Source of the DNA: Gammaproteobacteria bacterium
Lineage (GTDB): Bacteria; Pseudomonadota; Gammaproteobacteria; Pseudomonadales; Azotimanducaceae
Reading direction: 5' to 3'
Assembly (NCBI GenBank): GCA_028821125.1
Contig: JAPPHD010000160.1
Span: 1-36,344, forward strand
Length of the DNA stretch: 36,344 nucleotides
Under the pieces are notes generated by a model. The model worked only from the letters and a program-made list of their open reading frames with translations, was not told where the DNA came from and searched no databases. Of this stretch, positions 24,938 through 33,337 are shown one piece after another. The translations under genes were made by a program, and so were the position numbers. Position 1 is the stretch's first letter; every line of letters starts with the position of its first letter.

Positions 24938-25369
24938 TTACGGCGCCGTTACCCTGATGTCTTCGAGCTGAAAACGTTCGAAATCTGTCAGGTTGTAGGT
25001 GAGTATCTGGTCAACCTCCGCCTTCTGTGCGCAACGTGCGTGCAAGGCATCGTAGACTGCGCCGCTTGCCAAGCCGAGTTGGGCGACATGTTTAAACACG
25101 AGCCTATAGTCGTCCAAACCGAGTTCAATCACTTCAACGCACGCCGCGATGCTCTCTTCGACCAGCATTCGCGCCTGTTCCGGAAGGACTCGGGATGGCA
25201 GCGGCAGTGCGGTCAGCGTTGCGTAGCACTCGGCCAGCGCATGGGTCGAGCAGCAGCCCCAGTGGTCCCCACCGCCGTGCCTGCGCAGTGCGTCGAATGC
25301 GGCTTCATGGCTTGGCATCTGATCGACCAACGCCGTGACCAGCACGGAAGTATCGAACAGGGAGCGCAT
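24938..25369 (-). CDS. PIN-domain toxin (VapC-like)
   Basis: This 143-aa putative endoribonuclease shows acidic PIN residues D6 (LFDTSVLVTAL), E47 (HALAECYATLT), D107 (GAVYDALHA) and D129 in TYNLTDFERF. Its ATG overlaps the stop of the AbrB-type antitoxin (TGATG), so the pair is coupled. It converges on the end of the large ATPase gene, 163 bases away. It is a second PIN system in the window with a different antitoxin class from the first. Target RNA unknown. Confidence 0.88.
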   Translation of the reverse strand: MRSLFDTSVLVTALVDQMPSHEAAFDALRRHGGGDHWGCCSTHALAECYATLTALPLPSRVLPEQARMLVEESIAACVEVIELGLDDYRLVFKHVAQLGLASGAVYDALHARCAQKAEVDQILTYNLTDFERFQLEDIRVTAP

Positions 25370-25635
25370 CAGTCTGCATTTTCTTTGGTGTGGCGAAGGC
25401 GTACGTTTCGCTCGGCGCGGATGAATTCACCGATGTCGATAGCGGCGCGCGCGCTGCCGTGATGCACGAGTATCCCGTGTTTGCGAATCAGCGATGGTTC
25501 GAACCCTGCTTTGCGTAGCCTCAACCCGTCACCGACCGCTTCGATTTCCAGCTCGGTACCGGCAGCCAGATTGAACTGGTCCCGCAGTGGTTTGGGCACG
25601 ACAACTCTCCCGGCTCGGTCAATGGTAACGATCAT
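25369..25635 (-). CDS. AbrB/MazE-type (SpoVT-AbrB) antitoxin
   Basis: This 88-aa antitoxin has the swapped-hairpin DNA-binding domain at its N-terminus: MIVTIDRAGRVVVPKPLRDQ then LAAGTELEIEAVGDGLRLRK. The C-terminal half is charged and helical (IDIGEFIRAERNVRL), as needed to bind the PIN toxin. It comes first in the operon and its stop overlaps the toxin start. Upstream, on the minus strand, the AT-rich stretch around 25640-25690 is where its promoter and operator should lie, but I cannot define the boxes. Confidence 0.85.
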   Translation of the reverse strand: MIVTIDRAGRVVVPKPLRDQFNLAAGTELEIEAVGDGLRLRKAGFEPSLIRKHGILVHHGSARAAIDIGEFIRAERNVRLRHTKENAD

Positions 25636-25706
25636 GCCATTACGGTATTGGAAATGGTATGAGAGATCAACGCGATTGTTTGTAGGTTATTGCCTGCTTT
25701 GGCGCG

Positions 25707-26582
25707 TTACGATAGATCAGGCGGTGGTTGGTACCAGTTCGCAGCCTCCGGCCACGTCTCAAGGCTCTCATCCACCACCGTCCAGGCGGCCCGCGAATCG
25801 GCGAAAATGTGATCGGTCGGCTTCTCACCCGGGTCGGTGTCGAGGCAGCCGGCGGGAACCACCATGTGCCCCTCGTCCCGGTCCCAGGGGGTTCGCCCTC
25901 CGCAGGTCCGGCAGAACGCGCAATTGAACTGGGTGTCCGGCAATCGGTAGCGTGTAACGTTCTCGGCACCCGACAGCCAACGAAACCCGCTCTTGCGCAC
26001 GCGCATTACGGTCTGGTAGGCGGCGCTCACGGCGAGTCGGCAGCGGGAGCAGTGGCAGTTGTACATCCGCACCGGCGGGTCGTCGAACTCGAACGCGACA
26101 GCGCCGCACAGGCAGCTTCCTCCGATGGCGCCCGGCATTGCCGGCTCCCGAGCCGGGCGATCCACAAGAACGGCGTCCAAACCGAACTCAGGCGGCCACC
26201 CTTCATGTTGCGGCAGGTCGTCGACGATGGTGTGCCAGGGCGCCATGGAACCGGTGAAGAAGTGCAGGCGCGGGCGGCTGCCGGGGTCTTCCGCGACATT
26301 GCCCATAGGCACCAGCGCGAACGGCATGCCTTCACCCGCACCGGGGACGGCGGAGCCGCAACGGGGGCAGAAGGGCCGGTAGCCCTCTGCCGATGACTGG
26401 TAGGTGCTGATCCGATCAGCCCCACGCACCCACCGGAAGTGCTCCGGCGCCGCCGTGCCGAAGGTGGCGAACGCGCTGCCGTGAAACTTCCTGCACATGG
26501 AGCAGTGGCAGTGGCCCACCATGTCCACGGTTCCCTCGATTTCGAAGGCGATGTCCCCGCACAGGCAGCTTCCGGTCAACAT
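25707..26582 (-). CDS. Tandem GFA-domain protein (two glutathione-dependent formaldehyde-activating-type domains)
   Basis: This 291-aa protein has two complete GFA/CENP-V zinc domains in one chain. Domain 1 has CLCG (C6, C8), CHCSMCRK (C25, C27, C30) and FCPRCG (C72, C75). Domain 2, from about residue 150, repeats CLCG, CHCSRCR and FCRTCG. Most GFA proteins have one domain of about 130-160 aa, so this is a fusion or duplication. The start is the ATG at 26582 with ggagg six bases upstream; upstream residues to 26645 look non-native. Suggested activity is S-hydroxymethyl-glutathione formation, though many family members have no known reaction. It is divergent from the Rieske oxygenase; formaldehyde from oxidative demethylation would make a rational pairing. 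Confidence 0.88.
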   Translation of the reverse strand: MLTGSCLCGDIAFEIEGTVDMVGHCHCSMCRKFHGSAFATFGTAAPEHFRWVRGADRISTYQSSAEGYRPFCPRCGSAVPGAGEGMPFALVPMGNVAEDPGSRPRLHFFTGSMAPWHTIVDDLPQHEGWPPEFGLDAVLVDRPAREPAMPGAIGGSCLCGAVAFEFDDPPVRMYNCHCSRCRLAVSAAYQTVMRVRKSGFRWLSGAENVTRYRLPDTQFNCAFCRTCGGRTPWDRDEGHMVVPAGCLDTDPGEKPTDHIFADSRAAWTVVDESLETWPEAANWYQPPPDLS

Positions 26583-26669
26583 CGTTTCCTCCCCGTGTCT
26601 CCTTGCAACGCGTTTCGGTCGCCGGGCAACTCGAAACGCATCCAAATCCTTCTGCTAGGATGCGCCCTT

Positions 26670-26697
26670 TTGTACGGCGGCGCCATCGCGCTATATT
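26670..26697 (+). promoter_or_regulatory. Candidate promoter of the second Rieske gene
   Basis: TTGTAC (26670-26675) and TATATT (26692-26697) are spaced by 16 bases in the 136-base divergent region. The predicted transcript start is almost at the RBS (26705-26709), giving a very short leader. A separate minus-strand promoter for the GFA gene must lie in the same gap but is not evident. Confidence 0.35.
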
Positions 26698-26718
26698 CGA
26701 TGGCGGAGGAGGTGACTC

Positions 26719-28266
26719 GTGAACAAGCCAGCAATGATCCCGGTTCGAACCATCGACGAGGCATACCACAAGCTCCTCGACGAGGAGACCCGCCCGATAC
26801 AGGAATCCTACCGGCGCGACAACCCGATCGGGCCCGGGCCGACCCATGTGCCGGTCATGCAGTACACCTCGCAGGAATTCTTCGACCTCGAAGTCGAGAA
26901 GATCTGGAAGCGCGCCTGGCAGATGGCCTGTCACGAAGACGACATGCCGAATGTGGGCGACTACGTGCCGTATGACATTGCCGGCATGTCGTTCCTGGTG
27001 GTGCGCACCGGGCAGGACGAGTTCAAGGCCTACTACAACGCCTGCCTGCACCGGGGCCGCAAGCTGCGGGAGAACCGGGGGCGCTGCGCTACCGAGTTCC
27101 GCTGCCCCTTCCACGGCTGGACCTGGAATATCGACGGCACCCTGCGCCAGGTTCCCTGCCAATGGGACTATCCGGGCCTGAAGCACAGCGAGCAGTCTTT
27201 GCCGGAGGTGAAGACGGGCCGCTGGGGGCGCTATATCTTCATCAACCCCGACCCCGACTGCGAACCCCTGGAGGATTTCCTCGGCGACCTCTCGAGCCAC
27301 TTCGAACTGCTGCCCTACGAGCGGCGCTACAAGTCCGCCCACGTGGCGAAAATCATCCGCTGCAATTGGAAAGTGGCCTCCGAGGCATTCATGGAGTCCT
27401 ATCACGTCATCGCCACGCACCCGCAGATCCTGCTTGGGGGCGTGCACGACGTCGACACCAAGTACGACGTATTCGGTAACTACTCCCGCGCCATACGTTG
27501 CGGCGCACTGGAAAGCCAGGGCGTGCCCGACTGGGGCGATCTTCCCAACGACGGCAAGCCGCGGCTGCGCCACCCGCTGAACGGCTGGGTCTACGAAGCC
27601 ACCGACGACGGCCTGGTGCGCGTTACGACGCCGAAGGGCAAATGGGGGCTGTTCACCGCCAATGCCGAGCCGGTGGAAGGCGAGCTGGGCGATGTGAACC
27701 CGCACCTGTGCAACTGGGTCGGCGGGCGGCAGCTTCCGCCCTCGGAGCTGGAACGGGCCATCGCCGAACGCGCCAACAAGGACGACGCCTCGGAGCCGAC
27801 CCATCCTCGCGTCGCCTTTTCCGACATGCAGCGGCAGATGCTCAAGGACGTGATTCCCTCCATCGCCGACAAGATTCCCGACATCGAGTTCTCGTCGGTT
27901 TTCTTCACGGTATTCCCCAACTTCCACCCCTGGGGCTCGTTCAACAGCATCAACTACCGCTTCCGGCCGAACGGCAGGAATCCCGACGAGTGCATCATGG
28001 AGTGCATGTTTCTCTCTCCCATCCCTGAAAACGGCGAGTACGAGCCGGTGAGGGAGATCCGCTGGCTCGGCCCCGACGACGACTGGATGGAGGCGCCGGA
28101 ACTGGGGATGCTGTCGAAGGTGTTCAACCAGGACACCCGCAACCTGCCCTACGTGCAGGAGGGCCTGCATGCCACGGCCAGGGAATACGTGCAGTTCGCC
28201 GACTACAACGAAACCAAGCCGCGGCACCTGCACATGCTGATCGACGAGTGGATCGCGCGGCCCTAG
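26719..28266 (+). CDS. Rieske non-heme iron oxygenase, alpha subunit (long form)
   Basis: This 515-aa oxygenase is longer than the usual 400-450 aa. The Rieske domain has C109-x-H111 (CLHRGRK) and C129-x-x-H132 (CPFHGW); the catalytic domain has CNWKVASEAFMESYHVIATH with E226, H229 and H234. The extra length lies mainly after the catalytic histidines (about residues 260-350), with an insert rich in charged residues. The start is GTG with ggaggaggtg upstream. No electron-transfer partner is adjacent. The stop codon TAG is the first three bases of the CTAG-flanked inverted-repeat element downstream, and the sequence beyond that element recreates the same ending. Substrate unknown; divergence from the GFA gene suggests C1 release, perhaps O- or N-demethylation. 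Confidence 0.93.
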   Translation: MNKPAMIPVRTIDEAYHKLLDEETRPIQESYRRDNPIGPGPTHVPVMQYTSQEFFDLEVEKIWKRAWQMACHEDDMPNVGDYVPYDIAGMSFLVVRTGQDEFKAYYNACLHRGRKLRENRGRCATEFRCPFHGWTWNIDGTLRQVPCQWDYPGLKHSEQSLPEVKTGRWGRYIFINPDPDCEPLEDFLGDLSSHFELLPYERRYKSAHVAKIIRCNWKVASEAFMESYHVIATHPQILLGGVHDVDTKYDVFGNYSRAIRCGALESQGVPDWGDLPNDGKPRLRHPLNGWVYEATDDGLVRVTTPKGKWGLFTANAEPVEGELGDVNPHLCNWVGGRQLPPSELERAIAERANKDDASEPTHPRVAFSDMQRQMLKDVIPSIADKIPDIEFSSVFFTVFPNFHPWGSFNSINYRFRPNGRNPDECIMECMFLSPIPENGEYEPVREIRWLGPDDDWMEAPELGMLSKVFNQDTRNLPYVQEGLHATAREYVQFADYNETKPRHLHMLIDEWIARP

Positions 28267-28531
28267 TGTCGTGTCACACGTCTTTTTACGCATTCAGCGT
28301 GCCCCACGGGGTCTGTGGCAAGGCGGAGCCCGCAGGCAATATCCAGCATATTGCCAAGGGTTGCAACACCGCCACAGGCCCCGTGGGGCGCGCCCTCCGG
28401 GAGCTTGCGGTGCGCGCTACTGCCGCGTTGTGGCCCTTGCCAATATGCGTGATATTGGCCGCGGACCACGCCTCGCATTAGCGCGCACCGCAAGCTCTGA
28501 ATGCGTAAAAAGACGTGTGACACGACACTAG
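28263..28531. mobile_element. MITE-like element with perfect 35-bp terminal inverted repeats
   Basis: The ends 28263-28297 and 28497-28531 are exact inverted repeats (outermost CTAGTGTCGTGTCAC). The interior holds two stem-loops: 28301-28318 with 28372-28389 (one G-T mismatch), enclosing GGCAATAT/ATATTGCC; and 28401-28418 with 28480-28497 (perfect 18 bp), enclosing GCCAATAT/ATATTGGC. No transposase is encoded, so it is non-autonomous. The boundary CTAG fits a TA or 4-bp YTAR-type target as used by IS630- or IS5-family elements, but I cannot tell which. It sits at the stop codons of two convergent genes and could act as a bidirectional terminator. Confidence 0.85.
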
Positions 28532-29613
28532 TTCGACCCGCGGTCACCGGACAAATGGCTGGCCTGTTGCTCGAGTAGTGCCCGGTGGTCTCCCACGAGA
28601 CCCGTAATGAGACAACTCTGTTCGCTGGTGGCGTGCAACTGCTCAAGCATCGGATGGGAAAATGCTCTCGCTTCGAGGCGGCCGGGTTCGGCCAGGCGCG
28701 CGAAGAACGACTCGCTCGCGACGATGGCGCCGGACTTGCCCATGGCGGCGAGCAGGGCGGCGTCTTCCAGCGCGGCGGGATGATCGGAAGGAGACTCGCC
28801 CGCCTGGAGCTCAACAACGTGCAGGCCGAAGCGGTACCTGCCGGCAGCGGCATCGCCGGCCAGGCGCTCGGCGATGAGAAAAGCGGCGCAAACCGCCTCG
28901 AATGCGGAGTCATTGTCCTCCCGCGCCGCAAATGTCATGAGCAGACCCGTGCCCGGCAGGTGAGTGCTACGGCAGCCGTATATCTCGCCGACCTGCCGGG
29001 CGACGGCAAGCGCCCGTTCGTCGGACCGCCTGCGTTCGGAACCGCTCATGCTGAGCTGATTATGCAGATTGCCGACCAGCAGGAACCGGGTTACCGCTTC
29101 CGTTGCGGAATCCGGGTCGATTGAAGTTTGCCGAGACGGCTGGTGCGACCCGCCGCGCAACCTGGCGGACCACCAGGCAACGAGAAGCGCGATCGCAACC
29201 AGGGCCAGCACGGTCCAGCCGAGCCTTATCGGGTCCGGCGCCGCGGGCGGCGCTACGAGGCTGATGCGGGCGTAACCGAGCAGCGTGTCGTCGAGAACGA
29301 TCGGCTCGACGAACGGCGTGCCGTGCTCAAGGGTGCCACTCAACGCCAGCAGTTCGTCCTCGACGGTGAAGATTGCAACTCCGGCTACCCGGGGAACCCC
29401 TGTCAGCCGGTTCGCCACAACGCCCAGCTCGATCCGGTCCTCGTCGATCAACCCATCCATGCTCGCACGGGCGGCCAGGCCGGCCAGCATCTCTCCGGTC
29501 GCCCGTTCCTGCTCTTCGCCGGCGCGACCCTCCCAGATCAGGAACAGTGCCGCCGCCGACAGGATCGCCGTGGTCGCGGCGACAAGGAAGTCGAATCTGA
29601 AACTGCCCTGCAT
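28528..29613 (-). CDS. Membrane sensor protein with degenerate cyclase-like cytoplasmic domain
   Basis: This 361-aa inner-membrane protein has two membrane helices (about residues 8-28 and 133-152) around a periplasmic loop, then a cytoplasmic domain (about 185-340). The spacing of its hydrophobic blocks (VARQVGEIYG, FEAVCAAFLIAERLA, FGLHVVELQAG, AALLAAMGKSGAIVASESFF) recalls class III nucleotide cyclases. The paired metal aspartates are not evident, so it is probably inactive or regulatory. The ATG at 29613 is chosen for the ggagag just upstream. The stop codon lies in the end of the inverted-repeat element. It is divergent from efp by 179 bases. The function is not known to me. Confidence 0.6.
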   Translation of the reverse strand: MQGSFRFDFLVAATTAILSAAALFLIWEGRAGEEQERATGEMLAGLAARASMDGLIDEDRIELGVVANRLTGVPRVAGVAIFTVEDELLALSGTLEHGTPFVEPIVLDDTLLGYARISLVAPPAAPDPIRLGWTVLALVAIALLVAWWSARLRGGSHQPSRQTSIDPDSATEAVTRFLLVGNLHNQLSMSGSERRRSDERALAVARQVGEIYGCRSTHLPGTGLLMTFAAREDNDSAFEAVCAAFLIAERLAGDAAAGRYRFGLHVVELQAGESPSDHPAALEDAALLAAMGKSGAIVASESFFARLAEPGRLEARAFSHPMLEQLHATSEQSCLITGLVGDHRALLEQQASHLSGDRGSN

Positions 29614-29740
29614 GTCTCTCCAGGTCCGTGTTGCGGGGACAGCCACTGGTTGTGGGTGCCGTGGCGGCGGACGGACGAAGATTCTGAACGAATCGGCTGG
29701 CGGAAGCCAAGTGGCAACCGCGGCGGGGGCGGCACCGCCC

Positions 29741-29768
29741 TTGTTGTGGACACATGGCCGGGTATCAT
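29741..29768 (+). promoter_or_regulatory. Candidate efp promoter
   Basis: TTGTTG (29741-29746) and TATCAT (29763-29768) are spaced by 16 bases, about 25 bases before the efp ATG. Motif match only. Confidence 0.45.
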
Positions 29769-29792
29769 GCCCCTTTGCCGCGGCTGCCGACG

Positions 29793-30359
29793 ATGGCCAG
29801 TTATTCCACCAATGAGTTCCGCTCCGGCCTGAAGGTGCTCCTCGAGGGAGAACCCTGCACGATCCTGGTCAACGAATTCGTCAAGCCGGGCAAGGGGCAG
29901 GCGTTCAACCGCGTGAAGTTCCGCAACCTCAAGACCGGCCGGGTGTGGGAACGGACCTTCAAGTCGGGGGAGTCCATTCAGGCGGCCGATGTGCTCGACC
30001 TCGACATGGAGTATCTGTACTCGGACGGCCAGTTCTACCACTTCATGAAAACCGACGGCAGCTACGAGCAGATTGCCGCCTCGCTCACGGCCGTCGGCGA
30101 CGCGCAATACTGGATCACCGAACAGGATGTCTGCCGGGTGACCCTCTGGAACGATGAGCCAATCTCGGTAGTGCCGCCGAACTTCGTTGAGATCGAAGTT
30201 ACCGAGACCGATCCGGGCCTGAAGGGCGATACCGCACAGGGAGGCACGAAGCCGGCAACCCTCGCCACGGGCGCAACCATCAAGGTGCCCCTGTTCGTCA
30301 ACACGGGCGATACGCTCAAGATCGACACCCGTTCGGGCGAGTACGTCAGCAGGGCCTGA
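29793..30359 (+). CDS. efp: Translation elongation factor P
   Basis: EF-P (188 aa, the same length as in Escherichia coli) relieves ribosome stalling at polyproline stretches. The KOW-like first domain carries [12 protein letters not shown] with K34 at the loop tip, the residue beta-lysylated by EpmA/EpmB in enterobacteria. Domains II and III follow with [12 protein letters not shown] and the conserved ending [13 protein letters not shown]. The ATG at 29793 is preferred to a start 13 codons upstream because [14 protein letters not shown] matches the family N-terminus. The modifying genes epmA and epmB are not in the window. This gene and glnD mark this stretch as core chromosome. Confidence 0.97.
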   Translation: MASYSTNEFRSGLKVLLEGEPCTILVNEFVKPGKGQAFNRVKFRNLKTGRVWERTFKSGESIQAADVLDLDMEYLYSDGQFYHFMKTDGSYEQIAASLTAVGDAQYWITEQDVCRVTLWNDEPISVVPPNFVEIEVTETDPGLKGDTAQGGTKPATLATGATIKVPLFVNTGDTLKIDTRSGEYVSRA

Positions 30360-30372
30360 CCGGACGAAGCCT

Positions 30373-30387
30373 ACCGGCATTGCCGGT
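30373..30387. terminator. Short palindrome between convergent efp and glnD
   Basis: ACCGGCA-T-TGCCGGT is a perfect 7-bp inverted repeat midway in the 57-base gap between the two convergent stop codons. There is no T-tract on either strand, so if it acts in termination it is not a canonical intrinsic terminator. Confidence 0.35.
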
Positions 30388-30416
30388 GAGCATCGCGGGG
30401 ATCCGGTGCGAACCCG

Positions 30417-33092
30417 TTACCGGGCTCCGTCCCGCACCATCGCGTCGAGCCGCTCCGTCAGCACCGAGCGGATCCGCCCGATGGTCGCCTCTCCCTCGAT
30501 GGGCCGCCTTCCCTTGCCGGATATCTGGAATATGTCCTCGATTCGCTCCCCGAGCGTGTTGATGCGCGCCTGGTGAACTTCGATGTCGAGTTCTACGAAC
30601 GTTGAGCCGATCTCGGCGAGCAGCCCCGGGCGGTCCGAACTGACGACGGTCAGTTGCGAGATTCCCGACCGGTCCGGGCTCTGCAGTGTCACCTCGGTCG
30701 GGACGGCGAAGTGTTTCAGCGTGCGCGGAATACGCCGCGAGCCCCTTCCGGGACCCGCTCCCGGCCGGGTCAGCGCATCGAGCAGCTTCTCTCGCACGGA
30801 TTCCCTGAGGGCCGGGTCGGAGAGGGCCTTGCCCTGGTGGTCGAGAACGAAGAAGGAGTCGTAGCACCGCCCATCGGCGCCCGTGGCGATGCGCGCGTTG
30901 ACGATGGAAAGCCGCTGCCGGTCGAGCGCCATCACGCTGTCCGCGAACAGGTTCTCCCGGTCCGGCATGCAGATGAAAACCTCCGTCGCACCCTTGCCGT
31001 AGTCGCCGCCCTTCACGTCGGTCACCAGCACGATGTGTTCCGAGGATGCCAGTTCGATCAGCAACCGCTCGGTGATCCATGCCGCTTCCCCCGGCGTATG
31101 CTGGAGGAAAAAGCCCTCGCCCGCCCCATTCCAGATGGCGGCGTAGTCGGCATGGTCGATGTTCTTCGCGGCCAGGGTGGCTTCGGCCTGCCGCTGCCGC
31201 CGCTCCACTTTGGCGTCCCGGGAGACCTGGAACCCGGGCCCCTCCCGCAACAGGTTCCGGGTTGCGACGTAAAGCTGTCCCAGGAGCGTCGAGCGCCAGT
31301 CGGTCCACAGTGTCGGGTTGGTGGCGTTGATGTCCGCGACGGTCAGCGCGTACAGGTAGTTCAGCCGTTCTTCCGTTCGAACCAGTCTCGCGAAGGAGGC
31401 GACCACCTCCGGGTCGTTGATGTCCTTGCGCTGTGCGGTGGTGGACATGACCAGGTGCGATCGGACCAGGAAATCGAGCAGGTCGGTCTCGTCGGCGGGC
31501 AGCCCGTGCCGCCGGCAGAACGAGACGGCATCGTCCGCGCCCAGGTTCGAGTGATCGCCGCCGCGCCCCTTGCCGATGTCGTGGAAGAACCCGGCAATGT
31601 AGAGCAGTTCGATTTTCGGCAGCTCCCGTACGATTCGGCTGGCCAGCGGAAACTCGCGTGCGGATTCCTCGCGGGTGAACCGCTGCATGAAACGGATCAC
31701 CATCATGGTGTGCGCATCGACCGTGTAGATGTGGAACAGGTCGTGCTGCATCTGGCCGATGACCCGGCCGAACTCCGGGATGTAGCGCCCGAGTACGCCA
31801 TACCGCCGCATGCGGCCCAACTGGGTGACCAGTGTATGCGGGGCCCGGAGCAACTCCATGAACAGGCGCGTGTTTTCGGGATCGTTGCGGAAATCGTCGT
31901 CGATCAGCCGCAGGCAGTTGCGCAGCCAGCCGATGGTCTGCGCACCCACTGCCACGTTGTCGTCGCGGCCGGCCATGATCACGAACACTTCCAGGAGCGC
32001 GGACGGGTTCTCGGCGAAAACGTTCTCATGCACCGCCTCGATGTAACCACGGCGGAGCTGGAACCGTTCGTTGATCGGCTCGACAACGGGTTGGGGATCG
32101 TCGAGAAACGTGATCGTCTCGAAATGCTGCAGCAGGATCTCGCAGATCTGCCGCAGTTCCAGCACGCGGCGATAGTAGGCGTGCATGAAATGCTCGACCC
32201 CCGGCCGCGTTTCCGTGTCTTCGTACCCGAGCCTGGCGGCGAGGTCCCGCTGGTAGTCGAACAGCAGCCGGTCTTCCTCCCGCCCGGCCAGGATGTGCAG
32301 ACCGAACCGGACCCGCCAGAGGAACTTGATCCGCTCAACGAACCAGTCCCGGTCACGCCCGGAAATGAGCCCCAACCGGTGATGGTCGTGCGGGTTCGCG
32401 GTGCCGAACTGGCGCTTGCTCAGCCAGCCCAGGGTCTGCAGGTCGCGCAGCCCGCCGGGCGATGTCTTGATGTTCGGTTCCAGGCTGTATTCCACGTCGC
32501 TCTGCCGTTCGTGGCGCGCATGCAGTTCGTCCACCTTGGCCCGGAAGTAGTCCTTGCCGCTCCAGACGGGTTTTGCCGTGAGGATATCGTCGAGCTTGCC
32601 GGTCAGCGCCTCGGAACCCGTGATGTACCGGCGGTCGTAGAGGGCCGTGATTATGGTCAGGTCGTCCCTGCCGGCGGAGCGGCACTCCCTGGGGGTTCTC
32701 ACGCTGTGGCCGACAGTTTGCCCGAAATCCCACAGATGGCGAACGAATTCGGCGACCGCATCGCCCGCGTGCCGATGCGAACGCACCAGTATGAGCAGGT
32801 CGAGGTCGGAATGGGGGTGGAGTTCGGCGCGGCCGTAGCCGCCGACCGCGAGCAGGGCCAGGTTGGACGTGTCTCCGAACACCGCCCGCCAGATTTCCGT
32901 GAGGCACTCGTCCATGAACGAGGCCCGTTCGTGGATGAGACTCTCGACATCGTCGCCCTGCCAGAACCGCTCGGCCAGCGATTGATCGAAATCGCGGATG
33001 CGTTTCTTGATCGCTAACGTGTCCAACGGTTGTTCACCGTTCGATCCTGCCCCCCGGCCCGGGATTATCGTTTTCGCGACCTCGACGCGCAA
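30417..33092 (-). CDS. glnD: Bifunctional [protein-PII] uridylyltransferase/uridylyl-removing enzyme GlnD
   Basis: GlnD (891 aa; 890 in E. coli) senses glutamine and adds or removes UMP on PII proteins to set nitrogen control. The nucleotidyltransferase domain has GGYGRAELHPHSDLDLLIL; the HD domain has YIAGFFHDIGKGRGGDHSN; two C-terminal ACT domains (about residues 700-775 and 820-885) bind glutamine. The frame opens with TTG straight after an in-frame stop, with no clear SD. A second TTG at 33026 (LDTLAIKK) is possible, so the start is uncertain. It is convergent with efp. The presence of PII uridylylation fits a gammaproteobacterium, or a related proteobacterial group. Confidence 0.95.
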   Translation of the reverse strand: MRVEVAKTIIPGRGAGSNGEQPLDTLAIKKRIRDFDQSLAERFWQGDDVESLIHERASFMDECLTEIWRAVFGDTSNLALLAVGGYGRAELHPHSDLDLLILVRSHRHAGDAVAEFVRHLWDFGQTVGHSVRTPRECRSAGRDDLTIITALYDRRYITGSEALTGKLDDILTAKPVWSGKDYFRAKVDELHARHERQSDVEYSLEPNIKTSPGGLRDLQTLGWLSKRQFGTANPHDHHRLGLISGRDRDWFVERIKFLWRVRFGLHILAGREEDRLLFDYQRDLAARLGYEDTETRPGVEHFMHAYYRRVLELRQICEILLQHFETITFLDDPQPVVEPINERFQLRRGYIEAVHENVFAENPSALLEVFVIMAGRDDNVAVGAQTIGWLRNCLRLIDDDFRNDPENTRLFMELLRAPHTLVTQLGRMRRYGVLGRYIPEFGRVIGQMQHDLFHIYTVDAHTMMVIRFMQRFTREESAREFPLASRIVRELPKIELLYIAGFFHDIGKGRGGDHSNLGADDAVSFCRRHGLPADETDLLDFLVRSHLVMSTTAQRKDINDPEVVASFARLVRTEERLNYLYALTVADINATNPTLWTDWRSTLLGQLYVATRNLLREGPGFQVSRDAKVERRQRQAEATLAAKNIDHADYAAIWNGAGEGFFLQHTPGEAAWITERLLIELASSEHIVLVTDVKGGDYGKGATEVFICMPDRENLFADSVMALDRQRLSIVNARIATGADGRCYDSFFVLDHQGKALSDPALRESVREKLLDALTRPGAGPGRGSRRIPRTLKHFAVPTEVTLQSPDRSGISQLTVVSSDRPGLLAEIGSTFVELDIEVHQARINTLGERIEDIFQISGKGRRPIEGEATIGRIRSVLTERLDAMVRDGAR

Positions 33093-33123
33093 TCATTCAG
33101 GGCTGGTGTGCAGCCCGGCGGTG

Positions 33124-33180
33124 TCAACCTGCCGGGCCGCCGACGGCGTCCCGGTGTTTTCGGAGGGCGCCGATTTTCAT
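33124..33180 (-). CDS. Possible 18-codon leader ORF upstream of glnD
   Basis: MKIGALRKHRDAVGGPAG follows an aggaagg box and ends 32 bases before the putative glnD start. Upstream on the same strand, TTGCGT (33235-33240) and CATCAT (33213-33218) at 16-base spacing could be the glnD promoter. The ORF may be a leader or chance; no regulatory residue pattern stands out. Confidence 0.2.
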   Translation of the reverse strand: MKIGALRKHRDAVGGPAG

Positions 33181-33337
33181 TTGCACCTTCCTGTCTGTTT
33201 TCGTCCGCGAAAATGATGCACGCTTCATGTATCAACGCAACCCGGGAATCGGCAGAGCCGAGTCCTCGACGCCGGTGTGATGGCCCGGGTGTTTAGCGCG
33301 ATCGTGCAACTGGCACGGAAACAGGGTTGTACAGGAA

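Noticed and set aside
26416-28293. Long minus-strand open frame opposite the second Rieske gene
   Set aside because: The plus strand has intact Rieske and iron-binding motifs and an RBS; the minus frame has none and spans the promoter region of another gene.
28264-28531. Open frames on both strands across the inverted-repeat element
   Set aside because: The two frames mirror each other because of the perfect terminal repeats, and their starts and stops lie in the repeats; they match no protein pattern.
30654-33017. Long plus-strand open frame opposite glnD
   Set aside because: The minus-strand frame is an unmistakable full-length GlnD; the opposite frame is an antisense shadow typical of GC-rich DNA.
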